From Viola odorata (Eukaryota; Streptophyta; Magnoliopsida; Malpighiales; Violaceae): DNA of 64,000 bases. Position numbers and translations under genes: made by a program. The stretch is taken from assembly GCA_963691705.1 (NCBI GenBank), contig OY829544.1, positions 40,383,917 to 40,447,916 of the forward strand, read 5' to 3'. Of this stretch, positions 53,140 to 64,000 are shown one piece after another; position 1 is the first letter of the stretch; each line of letters opens with the position of its first letter. Under the pieces are notes generated by a model. That model was not told the DNA's origin. It was given only the letters and a program-made list of their open reading frames with translations, and made no database searches.

Positions 53140-53585
53140 TCAACCAATGGTCAATCAGTTGATTCCATACTGACTCATCAAGGCCTTCAGACAGAGCCGA
53201 CCTCGCACCATCAAAAGGAGGATCCTTACTCTTAGCATACTGCTTCCACCCACACAACATATCCCGAAATCGCGATTTCATCTTCATATTCCATATCCTT
53301 CTCACCTCGGTAGTGTCATCCTCATGCCATTTGAACCGTTTCTGTCATAACATGAGTAATTAATTGAGGTTAATTACCAAACTCTTATACTAACATTAAA
53401 TAAATAAGTTCATGTATCATAATAATTATGGTAAAAAGAATAATAAATAATGGAAAATAAACCTTGAAATCTTTCTCCCTCAAACGCTCAGGCATTTGAC
53501 ACCATCTTGTATAGGAAAAATGAAACCACATTCTTAGTAAAACAGTCATTGACTTCTTTGACCCTTCCGTCACAAAGTTGCACAT
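53140..53585 (-). pseudogene. CACTA second ORF (Transposase_24-like), fragment
   Basis: The frame at 53585-53465 encodes VLLRMWFHFSYTRWCQMPERL and FKVYF. After a spliceable gap with acceptor ATGACAG near 53346 it continues KRFKWHEDDTTEVRRIWNMKMKSRFRDMLCGWKQY and LDESVWNQLIDHW to 53140. The FDW/RxxW/SRFRDM...VWxxLIxxW pattern is that of the second protein of plant CACTA elements. It stops where the hAT-related fragment begins. Further upstream coding towards 53890 is too degraded to delimit. Confidence 0.65.
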
Positions 53586-54143
53586 TATTAAATATTAAAA
53601 ACTAATTGTGATAAAATAATTAATAAATCCATAACAATATAACAAAAACTATACAATGTACTCTCATTAGAAACCACCATAAATGGTCTGGTTTCAAGAT
53701 CTTCTAGAGGTGTCTCAAACCCAGCAATACAAGAACGCCTATGAATACTCTAGCTCCACAAAAATGCCTCTATATCAATGTCATCCTGAACCTCAAGAAC
53801 TGCAGGATAACTGCAGGATCACTCTCGCCTCCATCGGATGTGGTATGCCATCTAGGTGTTGGGTGGTGGGGCAAGAAGAGGTACCCGCGTAATGGTGTTA
53901 TGGGGTGGGAATGGTAGACGCATCAGTCTGACAACGTTGTGTGGGGCGGACAATAGAATGAGAAACACTAGGTCTAGACTAAAAACGGCCCTAGAATCAT
54001 ATCGTTTATTTGATGAATAATGTTCTCTTGATCCAAATCAAGCTCCTATATGCGTACCATGGTTCACCACAATTCATACTAGACATCTGCTCAATTTTAA
54101 AAAAATATATACAAATATCATAGGAAACATATAATACTTGTAA

Positions 54144-54266
54144 AAAAAAATGCATGGGTAATTTCATGGGCATGGATTCAACGCATGAACACTTCGTTTG
54201 TTTTAGGTTAATTGAAAATAAAATGTTCATGGGTATTATCATATGAATGGATTTAACCCATGAACT
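54144..54266. repeat. Short tandem repeat, left part (split by hAT element)
   Basis: Units of about 85 bp built on GTTCATGGGTAATTTCATGGGCATGGATT and CCATGAACACTTC-type words, here written as two words. The same units continue at 56373-56510 on the far side of the hAT element. Confidence 0.75.
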
Positions 54267-54519
54267 TAGGGGTGTACAAGAACCGGACTGGTACGGGAAC
54301 TGGACCGGAACCGCTGGGTTTTCTTTTTTCCTTCTAAACTTAACTCCTCCACTTTCTTTTTTCCTTCTAAACTATATTAAAATTCCTCGTGCATTTTTTT
54401 TTAAAATATAATATTAAAGGGGAGAGGTTCAAATCCTCTTGGCTCTCATTTTCTTTTTTCCTTCTAAACTTAACTCCTCCTCTTTCTTTTTTCCTTCTAA
54501 ACTATATTAAAATTCCTCG

Positions 54520-55275
54520 TGCATTTTTTTATAAAACTCAATTAAAAGTCCTCATTTTTTCTTTTTATTTGTTATTTTAAAAATAAAATTTTATTTAGGA
54601 CGTTATATGATAGTTATTATGAGGGGAAAATATTTTCTCCGTAGTAAGAACTAAGAAATAAAATTTTAATAGGCATTTATATAGTTAACATGGCACATAC
54701 TAGTAATATATTATTTTAAATTCTAATAGCCATTTATATAGTTAATATGTATAAAGTAAGACCATTAATTATTAATAATATAGCTATTAATTATTATCAA
54801 TTGTCATAAAATTAAAAATTACTAATTGTTTAGAGTTTTATGTTTTTAATTTAAATTGTATTAATGTTTAAATTACTAATGTATTATGCATTTTTCCTTT
54901 TTTTTCTTTTAAACTCAATTAATAGTCTTCATTTTTTTCTTTTTATTTGTTATTTTAAATACAAAATTTTATTAAGGACGTTATATGAGAATTATTATGA
55001 GAGAAAAATATTTTCTCCGTAGTAAGAACTAAGAAATAAAATTTTAATAGGCATTTATATAGTTAACATGGCACATACTAGTAATATATCATTGTAAATT
55101 ATAATAGCCATTTATATAGTTAATATGTATAAAGTAAGATCATTAATTATTAATAATGTAGCTATTAATTATCAATTGTCATAAAATAAAAAATTACTAA
55201 TTGTTTAAAGTTTTATGCTTTTAATTTAAATTGTATTAATGTTTAAATTACTAATATATCATTGTAAATCATGTT
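54520..55275. repeat. 378-bp direct duplication inside the hAT element
   Basis: Two adjacent AT-rich copies with a 378-bp offset (for example GTAGTAAGAACTAAGAAATA at 54641 and 55019). The copies differ by scattered substitutions and small indels. A third, more diverged copy is in the fragment at 52590-52830. Confidence 0.8.
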
Positions 55276-55926
55276 TAATGTCAAAATGAAGTTGTTTTGA
55301 CATTAAACCAAATTGAAATTGAAATCAGATTGGAGCAAGCCCTAACCTAACTCTCTTTCTCTCGTCAAACTCAAACAGCAGGCCCAACCTCTCCTCTCCT
55401 CTCCTCTCTCGTCGCCTACGACCTCCCTCACTCTCGCAGTCGCAGCCGCCGGGCGTCAGCTACGTCGCTCTCTCTTGCAGTCGCCGAGCGTCAACCACCT
55501 CACTCTCTCTCGCGGCCGTCAGCTACCTCTCCTCTCTCTCGCGACTACCTCCTTTCCTCTCTTGTCGCAACAAAACCAGTCTCAGTCAAGGTAACTTTAG
55601 GTTTGGGATTTGGTAGTCACTTATCTCCTTTTACTTTGTGTCTGAAGTCAGAGATGAATGATGATGGTTCCAACCTCAAAATTCTGAGGGACAGTTCTTG
55701 CTGGTTGGTTATTCATGTGATATCGCGAATGTCTGTTCACTTTTTATAACATGAAAAAATTGTGTTTTCTTTTGTGTTTTTTTTATACTTTATCTGGCTG
55801 ATTTTATCTATTAACACTAAACTCTAGTATGTTGCTTTGATGTCTTTCCTTTTTAGTATTTGGTGTAGGAACTTCTATACATGTTGACTGAGTTGTATTG
55901 TTTTTACAGTGTTGGAACTTGTATTC

Positions 55927-56270
55927 ATGGACCCAAAAATTTCAGCCTCTAAAGGAAGCGCACAAAATGCTGAATCTGGAGGCAGAGCGAATGGATCCAA
56001 TGTTTCTAAGAACTCTGTTAAAGTTTCTTATGTTCCAAAATAATGTGCAGAAACACTAAGGGAATCTCCGCAATCATATGGTGTTTCTGTTTCCTATACA
56101 TCTGAAGCAAATGAGAGAATTGTAGGATCTGATGTTATTCACAAGTTATTTAAGAAATGGTTGAACATGTTATGCACACCGCTACCAAGTCAAGTTGTGA
56201 ATCAAATTATGGAAGAAGGACCATCTCCAGGAGAAGAGTTACCACAAAAAAAAATTTTAAAAACATTTCG
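55927..56270 (+). pseudogene. Remnant of a hAT transposase gene (5' and 3' ends joined)
   Basis: A GC-rich, CT-repeat-rich leader (55370-55590) with a donor-like AAG|GTAACTTT at about 55590 is followed by an acceptor near 55910 and an ATG at 55927. The frame reads MDPKISASKGSAQNAESGG and stops after about 38 codons at a TAA. After it, coding-like sequence with KWLNMLCTPLPSQVV and MEEGPSPGEE resembles the extreme C-terminus of Ac-like transposases. This is what an internal deletion derivative would look like; the identification is an inference from short motifs. Confidence 0.4.
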
Positions 56271-56372
56271 GGTCAGAACCGGGTCCGACTCAGAAAAATT
56301 AGAACCGGTAATTTTCGATTTGGTTCAATTCTAGGTCAGGAACCGGACCAAACCGGCCCGTGTACACCCCTA

Positions 56373-56510
56373 TATGAACCCTTCATTTTTTTAAAGTTAA
56401 TTGAAAATAAAATGTTCATGGGTAATTTTATGGGCATGGATTCAACCCATGAACCCTTCATTTTTTTGAATTTAATTGTAAATAAAATGTTCATGAGTGA
56501 GTTCAATGGC
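56373..56510. repeat. Short tandem repeat, right part (split by hAT element)
   Basis: Two further units of the repeat at 54144-54266 (ATGAACCCTTCATTTTTTT followed by AATTGAAAATAAAATGTTCA). They show that the hAT element landed in a pre-existing tandem repeat. Confidence 0.75.
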
Positions 56511-56559
56511 ATTAAAATGTACATCTCGAAAGTTAAATATTTCACTCGAACTCAATACA

Positions 56560-59393
56560 CTAATTATCTTCCTCATCAGCATCTTCATCTTCATAATCAT
56601 CATCATCATTATCATCATCATCTACAACTCCAACTTCATCAAAACCCTCCTCAACATCCTCAACTTCATCATCATCGATGTCAACTTCTACGAAGTATTG
56701 CGTATCAACAAGTACATCGGTGATGTTAGGATGCACGATCGTAACTTTAGTTGGTGCAACTGATGATTCTTCTTGAAAAAATCTTTCTACCATGTTATCA
56801 TTGTCATCCTCTGACCCGATCAATTCAGGCTGTACTTCGAGTAGCAACATTACAAACGACCATCCAATATTTCCTATTCCTTGTCTTTGAAGGGTATTTT
56901 ATATAACAAAGTTATTGACATTGCTCGGCCAACACAAATGGATTGGTTTTCCATATTGAGGACTGATGAACCTCGACTAAACGGTGAGTTTGGTGCATCT
57001 GCATGCCATTCTTGGGATCATAGCAATCGCATTTAAACAACACATTTTTTTCTACTGCCAGTGTATGTAACTTCCAAGATCTCTTTAATGGTTTTGTAAT
57101 AGTCTTTTTTCGGTTCATCGTAGCAACTTCCTTTCGCACAAACTTTGTTATTCATGGCCTTTCTCCCTCCTTCATATGATTGGGCATGGAGTTTGTAACC
57201 ATTTATAAAATATTCATTGTGATAAGTTACAATTGAACCAGGCCCCATGACTAAACTAAATAAGTCATTATCCACCCTCGCTGCCATTGCATGAGTTCTA
57301 AACCATAACTCAAAGTTATCATCTTGTTCTTTCTGAAGCTTTAAATCTGTAATATCATCATTTTCCAACCGCAAACAATTGTAGAAATTTCTACATGAAA
57401 ATGTCACATGTTAATTAATCAACATGGTTTTCATTAAAATGAGAAAGGCAGAATGAATGGAGGTGTTTGTAAGCTTACTCAATGATGGAGTCCATTAAAT
57501 CGCAATTGATTTAAGACATATAAAGATATTTGCGTCTGCTCCATTCTTATCAAGGACCTAGATGTCACTAAATGACGTAATGGTCTGCCAGGATAAGGAA
57601 AAATCCTTGGTCCGTCATAACGGTTAACCTCTCCACCATCATCATTTTTGGGTACCCGGTTCAACTTCGTGGCGACAGTAGACTTGATATAAATTGAACA
57701 CAATTTTGCGACTTCTTAAACTATGTAAGCCTCGTAAATGGAGGCCTCCACAGCAACTTTGTTTTTGAATTTGTCTTTAAGGTCTCCAAGTTCCCTATCG
57801 ATCCACGACACCATTCATTATTAAACAATTTAAGGACTATAACATTAAAAAAATCATAGGTTGTTGGCAACTCTTAATTTAAAGTTACCTTTCGTAAGGA
57901 AACATCCACCTATATTGGGCAGGTCTACCAACCATAGCCTCATAAGGTAAATAGATCAAAATGTGCTCCATTGAATTGAATAAGGTCAGAGAATTTTTTT
58001 TTTCAAGCTTGCACATTATTAGTACAATATTTTTTTGTGAAACCTCCATATGCTCAACGAGCAAAGTTGGAGAGCACAAGTCCTTGAAGAAGTTACTCAA
58101 CTCGGTGATTGTATCCCAAACGACTTTAGGTATCATATCATAAAGAGCAATCGACAATAACCTTTCCATGAAAACATGACAATCGTGGCTTTTCATACCA
58201 TATATATGGCATGTTTTAATATCAAAACAATTTCCAATATTTGAAGCATAACCTTCAGGAAACTTCAAATCAACTATCAATTCAAATATTTGTTGTTTTC
58301 GTTCTTTGATCAAGGTAAGAGGCCTTTGGCTTTACAATTTTACCATTAACATAAGGCATAAGGTTGAGTTCAGGTTGATTGCACCAAACTTTCAAATCTT
58401 GACGGGCTTGCATATTGTCCTTGGTCTTTCCATGCATGTCCATCATAGTGTAAAAGATATTATCAAACACATTCTTCTCGATGTGCATCACATCCAAATT
58501 GAGATGGACTAGGTTGGTCTTCCAGTAAGGCAATTCCCATAAGATGTTTTTTTAAAAAGAAATGATTTTTTTTTAATATGCCTAAAGAAATGATATGTGT
58601 CACTATAACCAGGCATTGGATTATGGGAATGTTTCCTATGCACATAGTCAGGAAGGTCAGACACAAACTTATCCCACACTTCCTCACCACTAAGGAGTGG
58701 TCGTGCTGACCATGTCACAATTTTTCCCTTCATGAAAATATTTCTCCGTGTGCGATATGAATGTCTTGGAGGGAGAAATTTTCTACGGCAATCAAACCAA
58801 CAATGTTTGCGGTCTTTTTCAAACCTGAAAGATTTCGTTTCATTCATACAACATGGACATGCCAAATTTCCTTTTGTGCTCCACCCAAACTACATAGCAT
58901 ATGCTGGGAAGTCTGAGACTGTCGACATTAGAGTTGCACGCATTTGAAAGGTTTTATTCCTAGCAACATCATATGTTTTCACACCAACATCCCACAATGA
59001 CTTTAAATCATCAATTAAAGGTCTTAAAAATAATTCAAGATCTTTACATGAAATTTTACGTCCAAGAATAACAACTAGAATTGTGTAAGAATGACTCATT
59101 TCCATCCACGGTGGTAAATTAAGGACCGTTATTAGTATCGGCCAACAAGAGTATGGTTTCGCAAATCTACTATATGGAGTGAAGTCGTTAGTACATAGTG
59201 ATAGTCTAACATTTCTTGCGTCACTTGCAAAGTGAGGATGAATTCGATCGAAATGTTTCCATGCCTCACCATAGGAAGGGAGTGACATGGTTCTTGGTTC
59301 AAGATTAAAAGAGGCATGCCACACCATACCTTAACTCATCTTAGCCAACATGAACAACCTTTGTAGCCTCAGAATTATTGGCAAGTACCTAAC
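56560..59393 (-). pseudogene. CACTA Tnp2-like transposase, broken
   Basis: From the right: RYLPI...LRLQRLF at 59393-59335 with an in-frame stop, then MSLPSYGEAWKHFDRIHPHFASDARNVRLSL (59327-58890), the Tnp2 core with MPYWKTNLVHLNLDVMHIEKNVFDN (58533-58282), and a DUF4218-like part (58313-57885, HVFMERLLSIALYDMIPK, EHMEVSQKNIVLIMCKLEK). The conserved HPGRPL-like stretch follows (57703-57479, PYPGRPL), then a DUF4216-like part (57407-56912, WFRTHAMAARVDND, VLFKCDCYDPKNGMQMH) and an acidic tail (56850-56560). The parts are separated by stops and frameshifts, so no active enzyme is possible. The family cuts CACTA termini; the N-terminus is lost beyond element F. Confidence 0.85.
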
Positions 59394-60094
59394 TGATACG
59401 ATCCTAGTTGTCTAGGCTCGCTTGAGTTGACGATCTAGTTCGAAGGCTTAGATTTCTTGCGAAATTGATGGATGGATGTCACACAAGTATAAACCTAGAC
59501 CCAACGATAACCCGTATCACCCAACCTAGCCGATTTCAAGTAGGGTTCTCAATTGGTATTAGACCTATGTTCAACCCGTGGACATCAACCTAAGGGAGAC
59601 GATTGATAAGGATAGCAACTTCGAGTTTTACTTGCAACTAAACCTAGCTTGTCGTACTAAGGAATAGAATAAGGTTCAAATAAATTAACAAACGGAGTAG
59701 AACTCCCAAGACAAAGTCTCAATTTAATCTCTCAAAATAGTCTGCTTTATTATGAGCACAATTAGCTACTTAAATAGGCGCATAACGCATTACAAAGTTT
59801 AATAGAACTAGAACTCCTACTTAGAGTAGAACTAGAACTTCTACTTAACAAATAACTCTAATATCCGAGATAACTAAATAATAAATAAAATAAATAAGTT
59901 CTAGAAGCTTATAAGAGGTTTCGCACGACTGGAACTCTTGGTTGGCCGAGAAACCCTAATCGCATGCGTTAGGCGCGCACATGCATGCGAGAAATTTAGC
60001 TCGGGCCAACTTGTAAACGGCCCGTGCGTTTGTGCTGAAATTTGGACAGCAACGAGCTATCATTCCAAACGGTCTAGTAATTTGAAGAAAGCCC
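59394..60094 (-). repeat. Element F 3' LTR
   Basis: About 700 bp, starting TGATACGATCCTAGTTG on the plus strand as in the LTRs of B, C and E, but well diverged from them downstream. The inner end is placed at ...GAAAGCCCA by analogy, next to a GAGAGAGG purine tract on the minus strand; it may be a few bases off. Confidence 0.75.
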
Positions 60095-60129
60095 AGTAAA
60101 AACCTCTCTCGTCCGAAATAGCTCGGACG

Positions 60130-63100
60130 CTACTTGTCGGGTGCGCATAGTACGACGACGAGCAACGACACTAGCCTTGGGGCCTTCTCACGTAGAACGG
60201 CCTCCTCAATGGCTGTCTCTAGCTCAACCTCCCTGTATAGGAGTGCAAACAACTTTTCTTGAATCTTTTTGCTCTTGGCGCGCGTCATGGGTCCAGCAGG
60301 CGGCAGTGGCATGGCGGGTGCGTGCAATGAGGCTGGATCCGCATCATTCCCTCCCCTTTCGAAAGATTTCATCCTCGAATCATCATCTTCACCTACATCA
60401 AACCAGGATAAGTCAGTAATGTTTAATGTAGCACTAACTGAACCATACTCGTTGGGCAAGTCGAGTTTGTAAGCGTTATCGTTGACTTTGGCAATGATTT
60501 GGAATGACCCATCTCCTCGAAGCGCCATCTTAACCCAACGTTGGCTAGGAAATCACTCCCGCCTTAGGTGCAGCTAAACCCAATCGCCCACATTGAAGGA
60601 AACAATCTTCTTTCCTTGGTTCCTCTTGAGTGTTAACTTCACATTCATGCGCTCAATGTTGCATTTCACTTGCTCATGGATCTTCTTGACCGTCTCGGCC
60701 TTCTTACTGCCATCTAAGCTAGATACATCACTCAAAGGTAAATGGGTCAAATCCAACGGCGTCATAGGATTAAAACCATAAACAATCTCAAAAGGCGAAT
60801 AGTGAGTAGTAGAATGAACCGAACCGTTATAAGCAAATTCAATAAATGGTATATGCTCAACCCATGTAGATACATGCTTGCGAACCAGGGTGCGCAAGAG
60901 CGACCCAATTGTTCTATTAACCACCTCGGTCTGTCCGTCGGTTTATGGGTGGTATGATGTCGAATACAGCAACTTGGTGCCCATGTTTTTCCACAAAACC
61001 TTCCAAAAGTGGCTAAGGAATTTCCCATCACGATCGCTAACTATACTCAATGGAACAATATGTAAATGCACAACATATTTAAAAAATAAGTTAGCAATCT
61101 TAGTCGCATCATTCGTATTAGCATACGGGATAAAGTGTGCCATTTTAGAGAATCCATCTACGACTACAAAAATACTATCCTTCCCTCTCCTAGATTTAGG
61201 CAGCCCTATAACAAAGTCCATGGAAAAATCGGTCCAAGGGTGGGAAGGTACGGGTAGTGACATGTACTCACCACGATTATGAACCCTAGATTTTGCCTTA
61301 AGGCATACTAGATACCTAGCGATGATGTGGATAACATATCACTTTATATGGGGCCAATAAAAGTGCTCTTTGAGTACATCCAAGGTCTTATTCACACCAA
61401 AGTGGCCCATCAAACTGCCACTATGTGACTCACGCACAAACAACTCTCGCAAGAAATATTGCGGCACACATAAGCGCTTGCATTTAAATAAATAACCCTC
61501 ATGCTTAAAATATTTAGATTCAGACCTCAACCCACAAGTGGAATAAAGCTCTCCAAAATCAGAATCCGAAGCATAGAGATTAATAATTTGCACAAACCCT
61601 AACAATTTAGCACTAAGAGATGAAACTAAGGCATACCTTCGGGATAATGCATCGGCCACTATGTTATCGTTACCTTGCTTATACTTTATATGATAGGGAA
61701 ACGATTCGATTAACTCCATCCAAGTAGCATGGCGTTTGTTCAACTTACTTTATCCTTTGAGGTACTTCAGACTTAGATGATCCGTGCTCACAACAGACTC
61801 GCGTGGCATTAGGTAATACTGCCAAACCTCGAGTGCGTACCAACGTATATAGATCTTTATCGTAGGTTGGATACCTAAGTTGAGGTCCACTCAACTTCTC
61901 ACTGAAGTAGGCTATGAGTCTTTGTTCTTGTGAAAGGACAACTCCAATCCCAAGCCCACTTGCGACGCACTCTACCGCAAAGGCCTTGTCAAAGTCCGGT
62001 AAGGCCAATACGGGTGCCGAGCACAACTTATCCTTAAGAGTTTGAAACGCTTCTTCTTACGAATGCACATTTGAAACGCAAACGTCTACTCCCACTTGAA
62101 ATGCACATTCTTTTTTGTCAATTCATTCAAGGGGATCACAACGGTGCTAAAATCCTTAACAAAGCTCCTATAAAAGCTTGCTAAGCCATGGAACGAGCGA
62201 ATATCGCTTGCGTCTTTAGGAGTCAGCCACTCTTTGATCGCTTGGATCTTCTCCTCATCCATCTTTACGCCATCTACACTCATAATAAAACCAAGAAAAC
62301 TAACTTGTTCCAAAGCAAAGGAATATTTGTTAAGCTTAGCATATAATTGTTGTTCACAAAGTGTAGTGAAAACTAGCCTATGGTGCGTGACATGTTCTTC
62401 AAGTGATTTACTATAAACAAGAATGTCATCAAAGTAAACCACAACAAATTTTCCAATAAAGTGCCTAAAAACATGATTCATTAACCTCATAAAGGTGCTA
62501 GGAGCATTAGTTAAGCCAAATGGCATGACCATCAATTCGTACAATCCATACTTAGTTTTAAATGCCGTTTTCCACTCATTACCTTCCTTCTTGCGAATTT
62601 GGTGATAGCCACTCGTTAAAATAATTTTGAAAAATAATCGGCTACGATTTAATTCATCAAGCATATCATCTAAATGAGGGATGGGATAGTGATACTTTAT
62701 CGTGATTCGGTTGACCGCTCGACAGTCGACACACATGCGCCAAGACCCGTCTTTTTTTGGCACTAGAATGACGGACACCGAGTAAGGAGATAAACTCTCT
62801 CGCACATAGCCACGGCTAAGTAATTCATCTAATTGTCTCTGCATCTCTTTGGTTTCTTCGGGATTGCTTTGGTAAGCCGATCGATTTGGAATTATTGAAC
62901 CGGGTACGAAATTGATTTGGTGCTCAATCCCTCGAATTGGTGGCAAGCCCGGGGGCATCTCTTCGGGAAAAACATCCTTGAATTCCTGCAAAAGAGAAGA
63001 AATAGAAGGAGGGGCAGAATCGAGAGGGTTAGGGTTAGATGAGTTTAGACACAAAGGTCTAAAGCGTAGTAAGATCAAAGGTCGGCTTTCACCAAAATTC

Positions 63101-63935
63101 GATTTTTGCATGCATAATGCTTGTCTCACGTCTCTCTCTTTGGCAAAAACGCTCAGTTTCTCGTGTTTTTCCTCTCCTTTTGATTTATAATTGCCACTCT
63201 TCGCATGCTCACTCTTTTCATACTTGTTGTTTTTCTCACTATCTCTTTTCCCATGCTCGCTCTTTTCATGGGGGTTGTTTTCTTATTCTCTCTCTTCCTA
63301 TGCTCGCTCTTTTCATGGGGGCTGTTTTGCTCACCAATTCTCTCTTTCTTTTGCACACTCAACTCTCCTCTTTTCTTTTCAATCTTTTTCATGATCTCAA
63401 ATTGAGCAAAAGATTTGCATAGCCATTGTTGGTCCTCGGAGGCTTGTGTTGGTGTTAAAGGAGCAAGTGTAAACTTTCGGCCATCCTTTATCAACTTGTA
63501 CCGATTGCTCCTTCCATCATGTGTTGCTTCTCTATCATACTGCCACGGTCGCCCAAGCAAGATATGACTCGCTTGCATAGGTACCATATCGTAAAGGACC
63601 TCATCCTTGTAATTTCCTATAGAGAACGGAACCACTACTTGTCGCGTTACCTTTAATTCTCCACTATTAGTCATCCAATGAAGTAAGTAGGGTTTCAAAT
63701 TCTTTACTGTTGGGAGATTCAATTTATGTACAAGCAAAGTGCTCGCACAATTCGTGCAACTCCCATTGTCAATGATCAAGGTACACATCTTTGTCGCCAC
63801 CAAGCAACTCATGTGAAATAAATTTTCACGTTGGTCACAATTGTCACTCACTACCTTGCCTTGTGTGCCCAAGTTGTGCCGGATGACAAGTGCCTTGGTC
63901 TGCTCGCGCTCATCGGGACTCGTTGTGTGGTGCAC
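60130..63935 (-). pseudogene. Element F protease-RT-RNase H-integrase polyprotein (broken)
   Basis: Protease at about 63830-63650 (LIIDNGSCTNCASTLLVHKLNLP, active site D-N-G), HEKSEH-type linker (63330-63190), then reverse transcriptase in 63129-62086 ([46 protein letters not shown], intact YFDD). Motif A reads FFKIILTSG, so its catalytic Asp is gone. RNase H follows in another frame (62026-61745), the integrase zinc region (61743-61339) and core (61263-60943, [22 protein letters not shown]; 60924-60574). The C-terminal tail (60528-60130) has GDGSFQIIAKVNDNAYKLDLP and MTRAKSKKIQ. Stops between the last blocks and two frameshifts make it inactive. Confidence 0.88.
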
Positions 63936-64000
63936 TAGTGGCTCGTCTGCTGCCGCATGCGCTAAGGCATAGCATTGCGATGTACACCTAGGGTTTACCT

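Larger units (their letters stand above)
54267..56372. mobile_element. Non-autonomous hAT element (2.1 kb)
   Basis: The left end TAGGGGTGTACAAGAACCGG and the right end (reverse complement TAGGGGTGTACACGGGCCGG) are terminal inverted repeats, with subterminal GAACCGG and CCGGTT words. The flanks CATGAACT and TATGAACC match at six of eight bases, which fits an old 8-bp duplication inside a tandem repeat. It contains an internal direct duplication and remains of a transposase gene, but no complete transposase. Confidence 0.82.
53139..59393 (-). mobile_element. CACTA (En/Spm) element, decayed, right part missing
   Basis: Minus-strand fragments of two CACTA-type proteins lie in order: Tnp2-like transposase (59393-56560) and a second, Transposase_24-like frame (53585-53140). 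A hAT element (54267-56372) interrupts the stretch between. The right side is cut by element F at 59394 within the transposase, with flanking CTAAC as its presumed TSD. CACTA termini are not seen in the window. Confidence 0.7.
59394..64000 (-). mobile_element. Element F: CRM/Reina-like Ty3/gypsy element, runs off the window
   Basis: The 3' LTR at 59394 is followed (minus strand, upwards) by integrase, RNase H, reverse transcriptase and protease in the expected order up to 63935. Gag and the 5' LTR lie beyond the window. It inserted in the CACTA transposase; the flanking 5-mer CTAAC is the likely target-site duplication, whose second copy cannot be seen here. Confidence 0.85.

Noticed and set aside
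1..64000. tRNA, rRNA or other structural RNA genes
   Set aside because: Nothing with a cloverleaf pattern or rRNA signature was recognised by eye; a tRNAscan or Rfam search would be needed to exclude them fully.

Overview
The window is nuclear DNA of a flowering plant, most likely a eudicot: it has plant-type introns, one plant-specific host gene and a dense mosaic of plant transposable elements. I cannot name the species. The only convincing host gene is a one-exon phytolongin (longin-domain membrane protein) at 1670-2425 on the minus strand. Almost everything else is mobile DNA, much of it nested.

The main object is a 24.3-kb Ogre-type (Tat lineage, Ty3/gypsy) retrotransposon at 5749-30024, on the minus strand. 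Its two LTRs of about 4.45 kb are nearly identical, so the insertion is young. From its 5' end (high coordinates) it has: LTR, primer-binding site, ORF1 (plant-mobile-domain-like protein), gag with a duplicated zinc-knuckle module, protease in another frame, a small spliceable intron, reverse transcriptase with a decayed RNase H, an amber stop, an archaeal-type RNase H with integrase, a 4.4-kb repeat-rich 3' untranslated region, polypurine tract and LTR. The LTRs carry an array of about 54-bp repeats, each able to fold as a hairpin; the stem arms covary between copies.

The Ogre lies inside a probable solo LTR (element D), which lies inside an older CRM/Reina-like Ty3/gypsy element (element C). 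C is also cut by a gag-only relative (B, 30831-34181, TSD GTAAC) and by a GC-rich solo LTR (H, 36029-36546, TSD CAAAA). The LTR of C at 36683-37367 is shared head to tail with the tail of a further copy (E), itself interrupted by insertion G (37564-38526, TSD GGTCC). So one old element is spread over 34 kb.

From 38.8 to 45 kb there are a broken hAT transposase, a gag-only LTR element and a PIF/Harbinger fragment. A complete-ended but inactivated PIF/Harbinger element spans 45444-51710 (TSD TTA); its Myb/SANT-like ORF is split by a 601-bp hAT-type MITE (TSD GATATAGC). From 53.1 to 59.4 kb there is a decayed CACTA element, interrupted by a 2.1-kb non-autonomous hAT element, then truncated at 59394 by another CRM/Reina-like element (F) that runs off the window.

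All coding capacity outside the phytolongin gene belongs to transposons, and all of it except parts of the Ogre is clearly broken.
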